In this document: piece after piece, positions 24,608 to 32,878 of the stretch | Numbering within the stretch: position 1 is the first letter of the stretch | Layout of the letters: every line of letters starts with the position of its first letter | Source of the DNA: Sphingomonas sp. JUb134 | Lineage (GTDB): Bacteria; Pseudomonadota; Alphaproteobacteria; Sphingomonadales; Sphingomonadaceae | Direction: 5' to 3' | Assembly (NCBI RefSeq): GCF_004341505.2 | Contig: NZ_SLYP02000003.1 | Location: 1 to 64,000 of the forward strand | Length of the DNA stretch: 64,000 nt | Program-made: the position numbers and the translations under genes | The notes under the pieces: model-generated | Databases searched by the model: none | The model's input: only the letters and a program-made list of their open reading frames with translations | What the model was told of the DNA's origin: nothing

Positions 24608-25585
24608 ATGGCTAAGGGAAATAGAGGGTTCGGCTCGATGTTCACCGAGAACCTCGACGATGAAAGCCAGCTGGACAAGTCGAGCCCTTCGGAAGGCATC
24701 ATCGCCAGTCGCAGCCAGACGCTCGCGCGCATCGCGACGGGAAAGACCGTCGCCGATCGCACGGAGTGGGTCGACCCGGCGCGGTGCCGGCCCTGGAGGC
24801 TGCACAACCGCGATCTGGATCATCTGAGCGAAGAGACGTGTCGCGATCTGATCGACTCGTTCCTGGCCGCCAAGAAACAGCGCATTCCTGCAATCGTCCG
24901 CCGCTTGAAGGATGATCCGGATCACGACTTCGAGATCATCGCGGGCGTTCGGCGCTGGTGGACGGTGCAATGGCTTCGGGCGCATCACCACCCCGAATTC
25001 GACTATCTCGTCACGATCCAGAGCGTCAGCGATGAAGAGGCGTTCCGGATCTCGGACGTCGAGAACCGTTCGCGCAAGGACATCTCCGACTGGGAGCGGG
25101 CGAAGGAATATACGCTCGCGCTTGCCGAATTCTACGATGGCTCCCAGGCGCAAATGGCGGAGCATCTGAAGCTCTCGCGGTCATGGCTTAGCCGCCTCCT
25201 CGACGTGGCGCGCCTTCCGGACGAGATCGTCACCGCCTTCGCCGACACCCACGACATCACCGTCAGGATCGCGCGCGACATCAAGCCGCTGTCGAACGAT
25301 CCGAGGGCCCTCACGCTGATGCGCGAGGAGGCGAAACGGGTTGCGGAAGAACGTGCCGACGGCTTGCGGCTCAGCGGCCCGGAAGTGGCTAAACGGCTCG
25401 TTCGTGCGACTGTGAAGCCGACGCCGAAGGCGGCAGGCGAGAAGGAGGTTTGCGGGCCGACCGGAAAGGCGATCCTGCGCTATGCCAAGGGCCGGGGCGG
25501 GGGGGTGACGATCAAGATCCCCGCCAAGCCTGCGGCAAGCAGGGCAGAGTTGCTGAAGGCGATCGAGGACTTGCTGCCGATCTGA
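24608..25585 (+). CDS. parB: ParB/RepB-type partition protein
   Basis: 325 residues from the ATG at 24608, preceded by GAAAGGAGC; the frame opens at 24500 but that would place a parS site in the coding region. The N-terminal domain (about 55-130) shows RIPAIVRRLKDDP, FEIIAGVRRWW and DVENRSRKDISDWERA, matching ParB boxes I-III. The usual GERR is GVRR here. A KorB/RepB-like HTH follows (QMAEHLKLSRSWLSRLLDVARLP, about 175-200) for parS recognition. The C-terminal part ends in a short dimerisation-like segment. With ParA and the three palindromes it makes a complete partition cassette. Confidence 0.93.
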   Translation: MAKGNRGFGSMFTENLDDESQLDKSSPSEGIIASRSQTLARIATGKTVADRTEWVDPARCRPWRLHNRDLDHLSEETCRDLIDSFLAAKKQRIPAIVRRLKDDPDHDFEIIAGVRRWWTVQWLRAHHHPEFDYLVTIQSVSDEEAFRISDVENRSRKDISDWERAKEYTLALAEFYDGSQAQMAEHLKLSRSWLSRLLDVARLPDEIVTAFADTHDITVRIARDIKPLSNDPRALTLMREEAKRVAEERADGLRLSGPEVAKRLVRATVKPTPKAAGEKEVCGPTGKAILRYAKGRGGGVTIKIPAKPAASRAELLKAIEDLLPI

Positions 25586-25638
25586 TCGGCAGCGTGGAGG
25601 CGGGCGCCGCGTCCTAGACGGCTCCGCGCGCAGGATGG

Positions 25639-25677
25639 GGTGCCAGGGCCGGGACTCGTCCCTCGTGCCCTGGCGCC
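25639..25677. terminator. Long hairpin between the converging parB and PI-PLC genes
   Basis: Outer arms of 11 bp (25639-25649 and 25667-25677, one mismatch) enclose an inner stem GGGAC/GTCCC (25651-25655 and 25658-25662). It begins 54 bp after the parB stop. No T-run on either side. Probable bidirectional 3' end. Confidence 0.5.
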
Positions 25678-25758
25678 ACCTCTGTGACCGGAGCGGCTCA
25701 GCCGCCGCCACGGTGCACACTTCTGGCAGGTATGAAGGTTGCGCCTTCCTGCTTGCCG

Positions 25759-26847
25759 CTACGGCGCTAGTGAACATCCTTCCGGCACGCGCACCGGGCT
25801 GCACCGCGCCATCGCCCCTTGCGGCAACGTAACCGTGAAGTCCGTGCGCAGCGGGTTCGGCGCTCCACGATAATAATCGGTGCTCACGGCTTGGGCGCCG
25901 CTTGCCATGGCCGCGTCGGCCTTGCTGTAGTCCCGCCTGCGCGCTTCGACGGTGTTGGCATCGGTGCGGGTACGGACGACGACGCCCTCGGCGACCCAGT
26001 TGCGGATCCGGTCGCCGTCGACCAGCGGGTCCTGGACGATCTGGATCGCGGATTCGGGCTGACCGTCCGGATACCAGCCGAACATCGCCCGGCCGGCGAG
26101 GGAGGAGTGGCCGGAGCGGTACAGCTCGGACACGGCGGCACGGACATCGAGCAGCACGTAGATCCTGCCCCGCGCCGCCGACAGCGCTGGCCAGCCGCGG
26201 CTGCGCACTGCCTGGCGCAGGGTCGCGCTACCCCCGCGCACCTCGTCCGGTGTGATCAGCCGCCTGCCCGGCAGCACCGACCTTATTTCGGCATCGAGCG
26301 CGTCGAGCAGCTCCGGATTATCGAGGGGCAGGGGGGTGGTGATCCCCGGCCTGTCCGAAGGTGTGTCCGCAGCGTTGATCGTGATCATGATCGGCAGGTG
26401 ATCGGGATGGGCGCGCGACCAGCGATCGACCTCACCCAGGCAGCGCACCAGCGTCGGGCAGGTGCTCAGATAATCCACATCCGGGATATGGAAGACCTTG
26501 AAACCCGGCTTCAGCATTGCGCCGCGATCGAAACCGGTACGCTCACCCGCCGCACGCGCCCAGGCTTCGCCCTTCGGGTCTGCATACCGCCCGCCCTTCG
26601 GGTCGGCGAAGATGTCGAGCTCGAGCTGGCGGATCCCTGCGTCGAGCTGCTGCGCAAGCGGCAGGTGATAATAATCGAGCCCGTCCGCCAGCTTCGGCTC
26701 GAGTGCCCGGATCTTCGCCATCACTGCGGCAGGGATGCGCGCCTTGAAGCTGTTGTGCGACCCCACGGTCTGAACGTCGTTCATCGCGCGGGGTGCCGCG
26801 CTGCCGCCGACAATCAGTGCCGCGGCTGCAAGAAGGAGTGCCTTCAC
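25759..26847 (-). CDS. Ca2+-dependent phosphoinositide phospholipase C-like enzyme, exported
   Basis: 362 residues from the GTG at 26847, two bases after the receptor stop; this start gives a clean signal peptide (VKALLLAAAALIVGG...). The PI-PLC-C1 pattern is seen as VGSHNSFKARIP (first catalytic His, about 27), RQLELDIFADPKGG (about 73), KVFHIPDVDY (second catalytic His, about 117) and PIMITINA. The C-terminus holds an STDYY motif. Family members cut the phosphodiester of phosphatidylinositol-type lipids with Ca2+. It follows a TonB receptor in the same operon, which suggests that the phospho-inositol product, or the lipid itself, is taken up. Substrate specificity is inferred. Confidence 0.82.
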   Translation of the reverse strand: MKALLLAAAALIVGGSAAPRAMNDVQTVGSHNSFKARIPAAVMAKIRALEPKLADGLDYYHLPLAQQLDAGIRQLELDIFADPKGGRYADPKGEAWARAAGERTGFDRGAMLKPGFKVFHIPDVDYLSTCPTLVRCLGEVDRWSRAHPDHLPIMITINAADTPSDRPGITTPLPLDNPELLDALDAEIRSVLPGRRLITPDEVRGGSATLRQAVRSRGWPALSAARGRIYVLLDVRAAVSELYRSGHSSLAGRAMFGWYPDGQPESAIQIVQDPLVDGDRIRNWVAEGVVVRTRTDANTVEARRRDYSKADAAMASGAQAVSTDYYRGAPNPLRTDFTVTLPQGAMARCSPVRVPEGCSLAP

Positions 26848-26849
26848 CC

Positions 26850-29480
26850 TCAGAACTCCGTCCGCACGCCGAACAAGATGGTGCGGCCCCAATAGTTGAT
26901 CTCACCATAACGAAGTTCATCGTCGTTGTAGCTATACTGCTTTGCGCCAGCGATGTTGATCGCTTCCAGGCTCAGCATCGTCTTTTCGCTCAGTCGGTAC
27001 GAAAGGTTTCCGTCCAACGATCCAAATGCATCGACATAAGTCGGAACCTGGGTCGTGCTGCCGGTGCCCGCGAGATACTTGTCCCGCCACACGTAAGAAA
27101 GTCGCGCGGAGAAGGGACCGTAGTCATAGAAGCCGACGATGTTGAAGCTGTTCTTCGAAAGACCGATCAGCTGATCCTCGATGGGCCGGGCGCCGGCGGT
27201 GTAGTTCGCCTCGACGGAAGTGTGGGTGTACGAGGCCTGTACCCCCAGGCCGTCGAACGGCGCGGGCAAGAAGTCGAACACCTGGTTGTAGGCCGCTTCC
27301 AGTCCATAGACCTTGGCATCGCCTCCGTTGACCTGGGTGCTCAGCAGCACCGTGCCGCGTCCCGGGATCTCGACGTTGATGTTCTGGGCGGTGATGTAAT
27401 CGTCCATCGCCTTGTAGAACAGCGCGCCGGTGAGCGAGCCCTTGCGGCTGAAATACCATTCCAGCGACCCGTCGAACTGGGTCGCAAGGAACGGCTGCAG
27501 TTCCGGGTTGCCGCCGCTCGCAGTCGGCGCGTCGGTGGAGACGCTGATCTGCGGGGCGCTTTGGGTGACGTTCGGCCGGGTCAGCACGCGACTGGCCGCA
27601 AGGCGTCCCACCAGGGTCGGGCTGAGTTCCGCGCGCAGGTTGAAGCTCGGCAGCCAGTTGTTGAAGGTCTGCGGGAAGCTTGCCGGCGTCGGAGCGGTGC
27701 CGATGGTGAGCGTGCCGCTCGCCACCTGGTCGGTATGCACGTATCGCACGCCCAGGTTGCCGGTGATGTCGATGGCGCCCAGCACAAAGCCGTAATCGGC
27801 GCGGACATAGCCGCTCGCCGTCTCTTCCGTGACGACATAGGAGGCGCGCTGGTCGGCGGGGGTGAGGGGCGCGTTCGCCACCGCATCGGTGAAGAAGGCG
27901 TCATAGAAGGCGCTGGTGATCGGCACGACCCAATGGCGTGGGGCGTTGCCCGACACGCCGCTCAGGAAGTTGTCGACCGGCATCGCCTCATAGCCGTTCG
28001 CAAGGCTCGTCAGCGGGGTTCCGGCTGCCGGCGTCACGTTGAAGTCGCGGCGTCGATAGTCGCGCTTGCGCCAGTGGTATTCACCACCGGCCGCAATCTT
28101 GGTCAGGAAGCCGTTCATCTCGCGACCCACGTCCAGGCGGGCGTAGGTGTCCCAATCCTTGCTGTTCTTGGGCGCGATGTTGAACGGGTAGAGGACGTAG
28201 TTCGCAGGGTCGGTGACATCGACCGGCGTGGTGAAGGTCGGGATCACCTTGTATCCGCCCGACGCATCATAGGTGAGCGGGGCGAGGAACATCGCGCGGC
28301 TGCGCACCGTGCCTTCGGCATAGCTCGGGTGGAAGCTGTGCGCGTACGACCAGTTGACGTTGCCGGAAATGTCCCAGCCCTCGGGCCGCCAGTTCTGCTT
28401 GAGGCCGACGGTGATCAGGTCGTGACGGTTGAGGCTGTACTCGCGCGAGGCCATGAAGCGTACGTTGTTGATCGTCGCCCCGACCACGGTGTTGCCATCG
28501 AGCTTGACCGAACCCGGCACGATCGAGGTGCCCGGATCGTCCGGGTAGATGTCGAGGCCATATTCGTCATAGGCGACGTCGAGCCGGGTCGCGAGCACGT
28601 CAAGCGTCGTCTCCAGTTCGGCTGTGGGCCGCCACTGAGCCGAGACGATGCCGGAGAGGCGCTTGCGCTCTTCGGTCTCGACGGTCGGACGGGTGCGCGT
28701 CGGGGTGTAATAGCCCCTGCCAAGGTCTGCGACGAACTTGTCGAGGTTCCAACCGGCCTGGTACCAGCGGTCGTTGCGGACCTCCTTGCCCCAATATTGC
28801 CCGCCGATCAGGACACCGAACGTCTCGTGGGCGGTGGTGAAGCTGGTGAGGCCGGTGGCGTTCGGCTTCACCTTCTCCGCCAGCGTCGTGTAGGTGCCCC
28901 GCAGGTTGAGCGTAGTCTTGGTCCCGATATCCAGCGGGTGGAAGGTCTTCACGTCGATGTTTCCGCCCAGCGCGCCTTCCGTCATGTCGGCGGTCGGGGT
29001 CTTCACCACGTCGATCTGAGCGACGAGTTCGGCCGGCAGCATCTCGAACCGGAACTGGCGGCCGTTGGCGCCGCCATTCTCGATCAAGTCGTTGATAGCG
29101 ATCGAGCGGCCGTTCAGCAGCGTGTTCTGGAATTGCGGTCCCAAGCCACGCACCGTGACGTACAGCCCTTCTCCGCGCGGGCGGGTGATGGCGACGCCGG
29201 AGACCAGTTGCAGTGCCTCCGCGACGTTCTGAGCAGGGAATTTGCCGATCTCGGTCGAGTTGATCGAGTCCACGCCATAGGGTGCCTGTCGCTTCGTTTC
29301 CGTGGCTGCGGCCAGACTGCGCGCATAGGAGCCGGTCACGACGATTTCCTCCGGCTCCGCTTCGGTCGCGGCCGGCTCGGTCTCTCCGACGGTGGTCTGC
29401 GCAAGGGCGGGCTCGATCAACCCGAGCGCGAGCAGGGTAAAGGGCAGCGTGGCCCGAAGCGGGCGTTGGCGTAGCGACAT
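26850..29480 (-). CDS. TonB-dependent outer-membrane receptor (operon with PI-PLC-like enzyme)
   Basis: 876 residues. A signal peptide (MSLRQRPLRA...PALAQ) precedes a TonB-box region EEIVVTGSYARS, then the plug domain (about 60-170) with FPAQNVAEALQLVSGVAITR and the VRGLGPQFQNTLLNGR segment, and a 22-strand barrel with a C-terminal TILFGVRTEF ending in Phe. Such receptors import large or scarce ligands with energy from TonB-ExbBD. The PI-PLC-like gene starts 2 bases after the stop, so they are one unit; a role in taking up inositol phosphates or phospholipid fragments is a guess from that pairing. A CGTAACAAC 9-mer lies 78 bp upstream, shared with the other phosphatase-linked receptor. Confidence 0.93.
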   Translation of the reverse strand: MSLRQRPLRATLPFTLLALGLIEPALAQTTVGETEPAATEAEPEEIVVTGSYARSLAAATETKRQAPYGVDSINSTEIGKFPAQNVAEALQLVSGVAITRPRGEGLYVTVRGLGPQFQNTLLNGRSIAINDLIENGGANGRQFRFEMLPAELVAQIDVVKTPTADMTEGALGGNIDVKTFHPLDIGTKTTLNLRGTYTTLAEKVKPNATGLTSFTTAHETFGVLIGGQYWGKEVRNDRWYQAGWNLDKFVADLGRGYYTPTRTRPTVETEERKRLSGIVSAQWRPTAELETTLDVLATRLDVAYDEYGLDIYPDDPGTSIVPGSVKLDGNTVVGATINNVRFMASREYSLNRHDLITVGLKQNWRPEGWDISGNVNWSYAHSFHPSYAEGTVRSRAMFLAPLTYDASGGYKVIPTFTTPVDVTDPANYVLYPFNIAPKNSKDWDTYARLDVGREMNGFLTKIAAGGEYHWRKRDYRRRDFNVTPAAGTPLTSLANGYEAMPVDNFLSGVSGNAPRHWVVPITSAFYDAFFTDAVANAPLTPADQRASYVVTEETASGYVRADYGFVLGAIDITGNLGVRYVHTDQVASGTLTIGTAPTPASFPQTFNNWLPSFNLRAELSPTLVGRLAASRVLTRPNVTQSAPQISVSTDAPTASGGNPELQPFLATQFDGSLEWYFSRKGSLTGALFYKAMDDYITAQNINVEIPGRGTVLLSTQVNGGDAKVYGLEAAYNQVFDFLPAPFDGLGVQASYTHTSVEANYTAGARPIEDQLIGLSKNSFNIVGFYDYGPFSARLSYVWRDKYLAGTGSTTQVPTYVDAFGSLDGNLSYRLSEKTMLSLEAINIAGAKQYSYNDDELRYGEINYWGRTILFGVRTEF

Positions 29481-29716
29481 CTCGTAGATCTCCCCCTCCG
29501 GCGCGGCAGCGTCGGCGAGGTGCCTGTGGGAGCGAATTGTTGCGCGGGGAGGGCGTGGTTGTTACGCCAAAGTTACGTTCCTGCGGCGTTGAAGAGGCAC
29601 CTGAACGCGCAAAGTCGCTGTGACGGCCGAGAAAGGCCTCCGGCTGCGATGTGCCGGCGGCCGTGCAATGCCGAGGACCTTCTCAGGTCACGCAAGCAAC
29701 GCTCGGCTTTCCTTGC

Positions 29717-31168
29717 CTATAGCCAGAAGCGTTTCGCATCCACGAGCGCATCATATGCCTCTGCGGCGGCCCCGATCAGCGCCTTTCTCTTCCCCTTTCC
29801 CAGGAGGGCGTCGGCTTCGGGATCGTCCCCGATCCCCAGCCTTGAGATCACCTCCGGAGCGGTAGCGAGGTCATTCAGGGCGCCAAGCTGGTCCTGCAGC
29901 TCCTCCAGCGCCCCGACGAAGTTCTGATAGCGGCGGCGCCTCGCTTCGAACAGGGACGAGAAGAACTCGCTCGCATACCGCAGCTTTTTGGCACTCTTGC
30001 GGAGTTCATGCCGGGTTTCATCGTCCATCTTCGCGAGATGGCGGCCCTGCTTCTTCACCGCTTTCCGGAAGCGCTCCAGCGCCGTGGCCGCGAAGTCCCG
30101 TACCGGTTCGTTGCGACGGTCCTGCGTGGTGGCGGCCAGCAGCCAGGGTCCATCGGTGAGCCACTGCGTCAGATCCAGCATGAGCCGGCGCACGCGCCCT
30201 GAGCGGAGCGCAGCATCCACATGCGCATACGCCTCTTCGCGCGCCGTTCGAATCCGCTCGTGCAACGCTCCCCCAGGGGCGCGGCCGAGGAGCACGTCCA
30301 GATCCCGTGCATGTCCCAGTTCGCCCGCCAGCCAACGCAGGTCCTCACGGAGTGGGTCGGCGCTGGGTTCGACGGAAAACAGCGGCTTGAAGATCGAGAA
30401 GGCAGATCGAAGGCGGCGCAGCGCGACACGCGCCTGGTGCAGCGCTTCAGGAGTGGGATCGGTAAGGAGGACGGCCTCGTTCAGCCGGAACTGCCGCAGG
30501 CATGCCTGGGCAATATGCTGAAAACCCCGAGCGGCGGTCATCCCGGCATCCAAGGCGACCGGCTCGGCCTTGAAGACCGAGCGTACGGGCTCCGCCAGAC
30601 GGTAGCCGCGCTCCGCCTTGGTGAGGACGCCAAGCCGGACGGGAACGATGTCGTCGATCTTCCTGGCGAGGGCGAACAGCGCGGCGGGCGCGCCCTCCTT
30701 CAGCTCCAGTTCCAGTTCGCAGATCGCATCCCGGCGATCCCCCCCGAGAACCTCACCGCGATCGAGCACGACCTCGATCTCGGCGTCGTCTTGGGTGACG
30801 ACCCAGGCGCGGCGTTCGACATGGACCTCGAACTGCGGCGTAATCGCCTGGATTCGGTCTCCGAGCAACGCCTTCACCGCCGAGGTGTCGTCCAGGATTG
30901 GCGCGTCCCCGTTGACCGGCGTCTCCCATTCGGATCGTGCGAACAGACCCGTGTTTCCCGCACCGTCCGCTTTGACGGTCTGGATGCGCTCGTCCCCTGC
31001 CGCGCGGATTCGCAAGGAGACTCCGGCTTGCGCAAGGTCCTGCTCGGGCGTGTCGTGGTAGACCGCCCGCATCTGGCGGATCTTGGGGGTCTGGGGCAGG
31101 ATACCGGCTGCTTCCAGAGCATCTGCGGCGGCCCCGGTCAGGTCGAGCTTCAATTCAACTTCACGCAC
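29717..31168 (-). CDS. CYTH and CHAD domain protein (polyphosphate / triphosphate-related)
   Basis: 483 residues from the GTG at 31168, which places the CYTH signature EVELKL (ExExK) at the N-terminus; the frame extends 44 codons upstream but with atypical sequence. CYTH domain (about 1-200) contains YHDTP, LRIRA, QTVKADG and VELELELKEG-type strands of the triphosphate tunnel. CHAD domain (about 235-480) contains HQARVALRRLRSAF and HELRKSAKKLRY, the conserved basic helices that bind polyphosphate. E. coli YgiF has the same architecture and hydrolyses tripolyphosphate. It sits between two phosphate-acquisition operons. The 236 bp between it and the upstream-lying receptor start (29481-29716) hold only regulatory DNA. 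Confidence 0.88.
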   Translation of the reverse strand: MREVELKLDLTGAAADALEAAGILPQTPKIRQMRAVYHDTPEQDLAQAGVSLRIRAAGDERIQTVKADGAGNTGLFARSEWETPVNGDAPILDDTSAVKALLGDRIQAITPQFEVHVERRAWVVTQDDAEIEVVLDRGEVLGGDRRDAICELELELKEGAPAALFALARKIDDIVPVRLGVLTKAERGYRLAEPVRSVFKAEPVALDAGMTAARGFQHIAQACLRQFRLNEAVLLTDPTPEALHQARVALRRLRSAFSIFKPLFSVEPSADPLREDLRWLAGELGHARDLDVLLGRAPGGALHERIRTAREEAYAHVDAALRSGRVRRLMLDLTQWLTDGPWLLAATTQDRRNEPVRDFAATALERFRKAVKKQGRHLAKMDDETRHELRKSAKKLRYASEFFSSLFEARRRRYQNFVGALEELQDQLGALNDLATAPEVISRLGIGDDPEADALLGKGKRKALIGAAAEAYDALVDAKRFWL

Positions 31169-31326
31169 CCGGAACTGCCCTTTTCGTTGAAGTCGGTTCT
31201 GCGACGTAGCGAGGCGCGTGCGATTGCGGCCCGGTCTGCTGCTGAAGCGACAACGACGCGCGTGCGGAATTGTGCCCAGCACAGGAGGGCAGGGGGGCAA
31301 AGGACCGTTCGGTCTGGGTGAACCCG

Positions 31327-31377
31327 CGTGTCGCCGCCCGGGGGGGGCAGCGTCGTCCGCTGCCGACCGGCGACACG
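31327..31377. terminator. Nested hairpin after phoA
   Basis: Perfect 10-bp arms CGTGTCGCCG (31327-31336) and CGGCGACACG (31368-31377) enclose a perfect 7-bp stem GGCAGCG/CGCTGCC (31346-31352 and 31358-31364). It begins 19 bp after the phoA stop and separates phoA from the CYTH-CHAD gene. No T-run is present; an 8-G run lies inside. Confidence 0.6.
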
Positions 31378-31395
31378 CCGGCCGGCAGAGAAGAC

Positions 31396-32802
31396 TTACC
31401 GCAAGCCTAGCGCGTCGCGGATGATGTAGTGGAGGTCGGTCTGATCGAGCAGGCCGCTCACGTTCACCGCGCGCGGGCCATAGGCGGCGATACGCAGCTG
31501 GGTGCCGGTATGCCCCTGGGAGCCTTCCTCGGCAGTGCCGTAGTTGACCGTCATCACGCCGCCTTCACGCGTGTTGAGCGCGGCGGTCAGGCCGGGTGCG
31601 CGCGTGCCGTTGCCGACGATCTGGCTGGTGTGGGCATGGTCGGCGGTAACGATCACCAGCGTGTGGCCGTCGGCCTTGGCGAACTCCAGCGCGACCTGCA
31701 CCGCCTCGTCCAAGTCGACGGTCTCGCCGATCTGACCGCAGGGGTTGGCGGCATGATCTTCCTTGTCGATCGAGGCACCCTCGACCTGCAGGAAGAAGCC
31801 CTTGGGCTTGTTCTTGAGCAGCGCGATCGCCTTTTGCGTCATCGCCGCTAGCGTCGGCGTGGTTGCGGTGCGCGCGGCATTCGGCTGGCAGGTGACCGCC
31901 GGCTTGTCGAGGTTGCCGTGGAAGCTGGCCTTGGGTCCGGTCCAGCGCACCGGCATGTTGCCCGGCGCGAACAGGCCGATCAGCGGCTGCTTGTCGTCGG
32001 CGCGGGTGACCGCGTCCAGCTCGGCGGCGGTGCGCACCACGCGGAATCCACGGGCCTGCGCCTGCTGGAACAGCGTCTTGCCCTTCCACTTGCCGGCTTT
32101 TGCCGCCTCCTCGAAGCTTTCGGCGCCGCCGCCCAGCACCAGGTCGGCGCGCGTGTCGAGCAGCTGCTCGGTGATCGAGCCCGCGCCGCCCTTCTCCAGT
32201 GCGTTCTGCGGGCAGCTCTTGCTGGTTTCCGCCGGGGCGAAGCAGTTGCGCTGGAGGACGTGCGCGATTTGTGCGCCCGGCGTGGCGTCCTGGATCGCTG
32301 CGGTGGAAACGTCGCCGGTGGCATAGCCTGCCGCCTTGGCGCGCTCGATCAGCGTCTGGTGGGGCTTGCCGTGGATGTCGACCCCGATCGCGCCATTGTA
32401 GCTCTTCACGCCCGATGCCCAGGCGGTGGCGGACGCGGCGCTATCGGTGACGTAGTTCGGTTTTCCCGTCTGCCGGTCGAGCGAATAATGCGTGTATTGG
32501 CCGGTGAAGGGCAGCGCATCGATGCCCTTGAAATAGCCGCCTGCACCTTCTGCATAGTTGCGCGCGACCGTGATCTCGGAATCGCCCATGCCGTCGCCAA
32601 TCAGCAGGATGACGTTGCGCACCACGCCATCGGCGGCCAGCTTCGCATAGGTCTCGCGCATGTCGCCCGGCAGCCGCCGGGCACCCCCGGGCTCACGCAC
32701 GTCCCCGCGCGCTGCCCGCGACAGATCGGGTACGGCGTCCTGGGCGACGGCGGATTGGCTGGCGAGGGCAGCGAGCGCTGCGGCGACGATGCGCGTTTTC
32801 AT
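31396..32802 (-). CDS. phoA: Alkaline phosphatase (PhoA family), periplasmic
   Basis: 468 residues from the ATG at 32802 (GGAG upstream), which opens a signal peptide [21 protein letters not shown]. Metal-site motifs of the family are present: [14 protein letters not shown] (about 63), the nucleophile TDSAASAT (Ser about 120), [13 protein letters not shown] (about 344), [10 protein letters not shown] (about 390) and HTGTQ (about 446). All catalytic positions look intact. It hydrolyses phosphomonoesters in the periplasm. The gene follows a TonB receptor by 76 bp on the same strand, so receptor and phosphatase are probably one operon. Confidence 0.93.
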   Translation of the reverse strand: MKTRIVAAALAALASQSAVAQDAVPDLSRAARGDVREPGGARRLPGDMRETYAKLAADGVVRNVILLIGDGMGDSEITVARNYAEGAGGYFKGIDALPFTGQYTHYSLDRQTGKPNYVTDSAASATAWASGVKSYNGAIGVDIHGKPHQTLIERAKAAGYATGDVSTAAIQDATPGAQIAHVLQRNCFAPAETSKSCPQNALEKGGAGSITEQLLDTRADLVLGGGAESFEEAAKAGKWKGKTLFQQAQARGFRVVRTAAELDAVTRADDKQPLIGLFAPGNMPVRWTGPKASFHGNLDKPAVTCQPNAARTATTPTLAAMTQKAIALLKNKPKGFFLQVEGASIDKEDHAANPCGQIGETVDLDEAVQVALEFAKADGHTLVIVTADHAHTSQIVGNGTRAPGLTAALNTREGGVMTVNYGTAEEGSQGHTGTQLRIAAYGPRAVNVSGLLDQTDLHYIIRDALGLR

Positions 32803-32878
32803 GATGGGGGTACTCCGGGGAAGAAACTCTGCAGGCATGGCCGCTCCCCCGCCGCGCCGCGACGAGGGAGCGTAGCGA

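Noticed and set aside
24936..24950. Iteron-like TCGAGATCATCGC in parB
   Set aside because: It encodes the conserved FEIIAG segment of ParB and matches only the central part of the iteron; coding constraint explains it.
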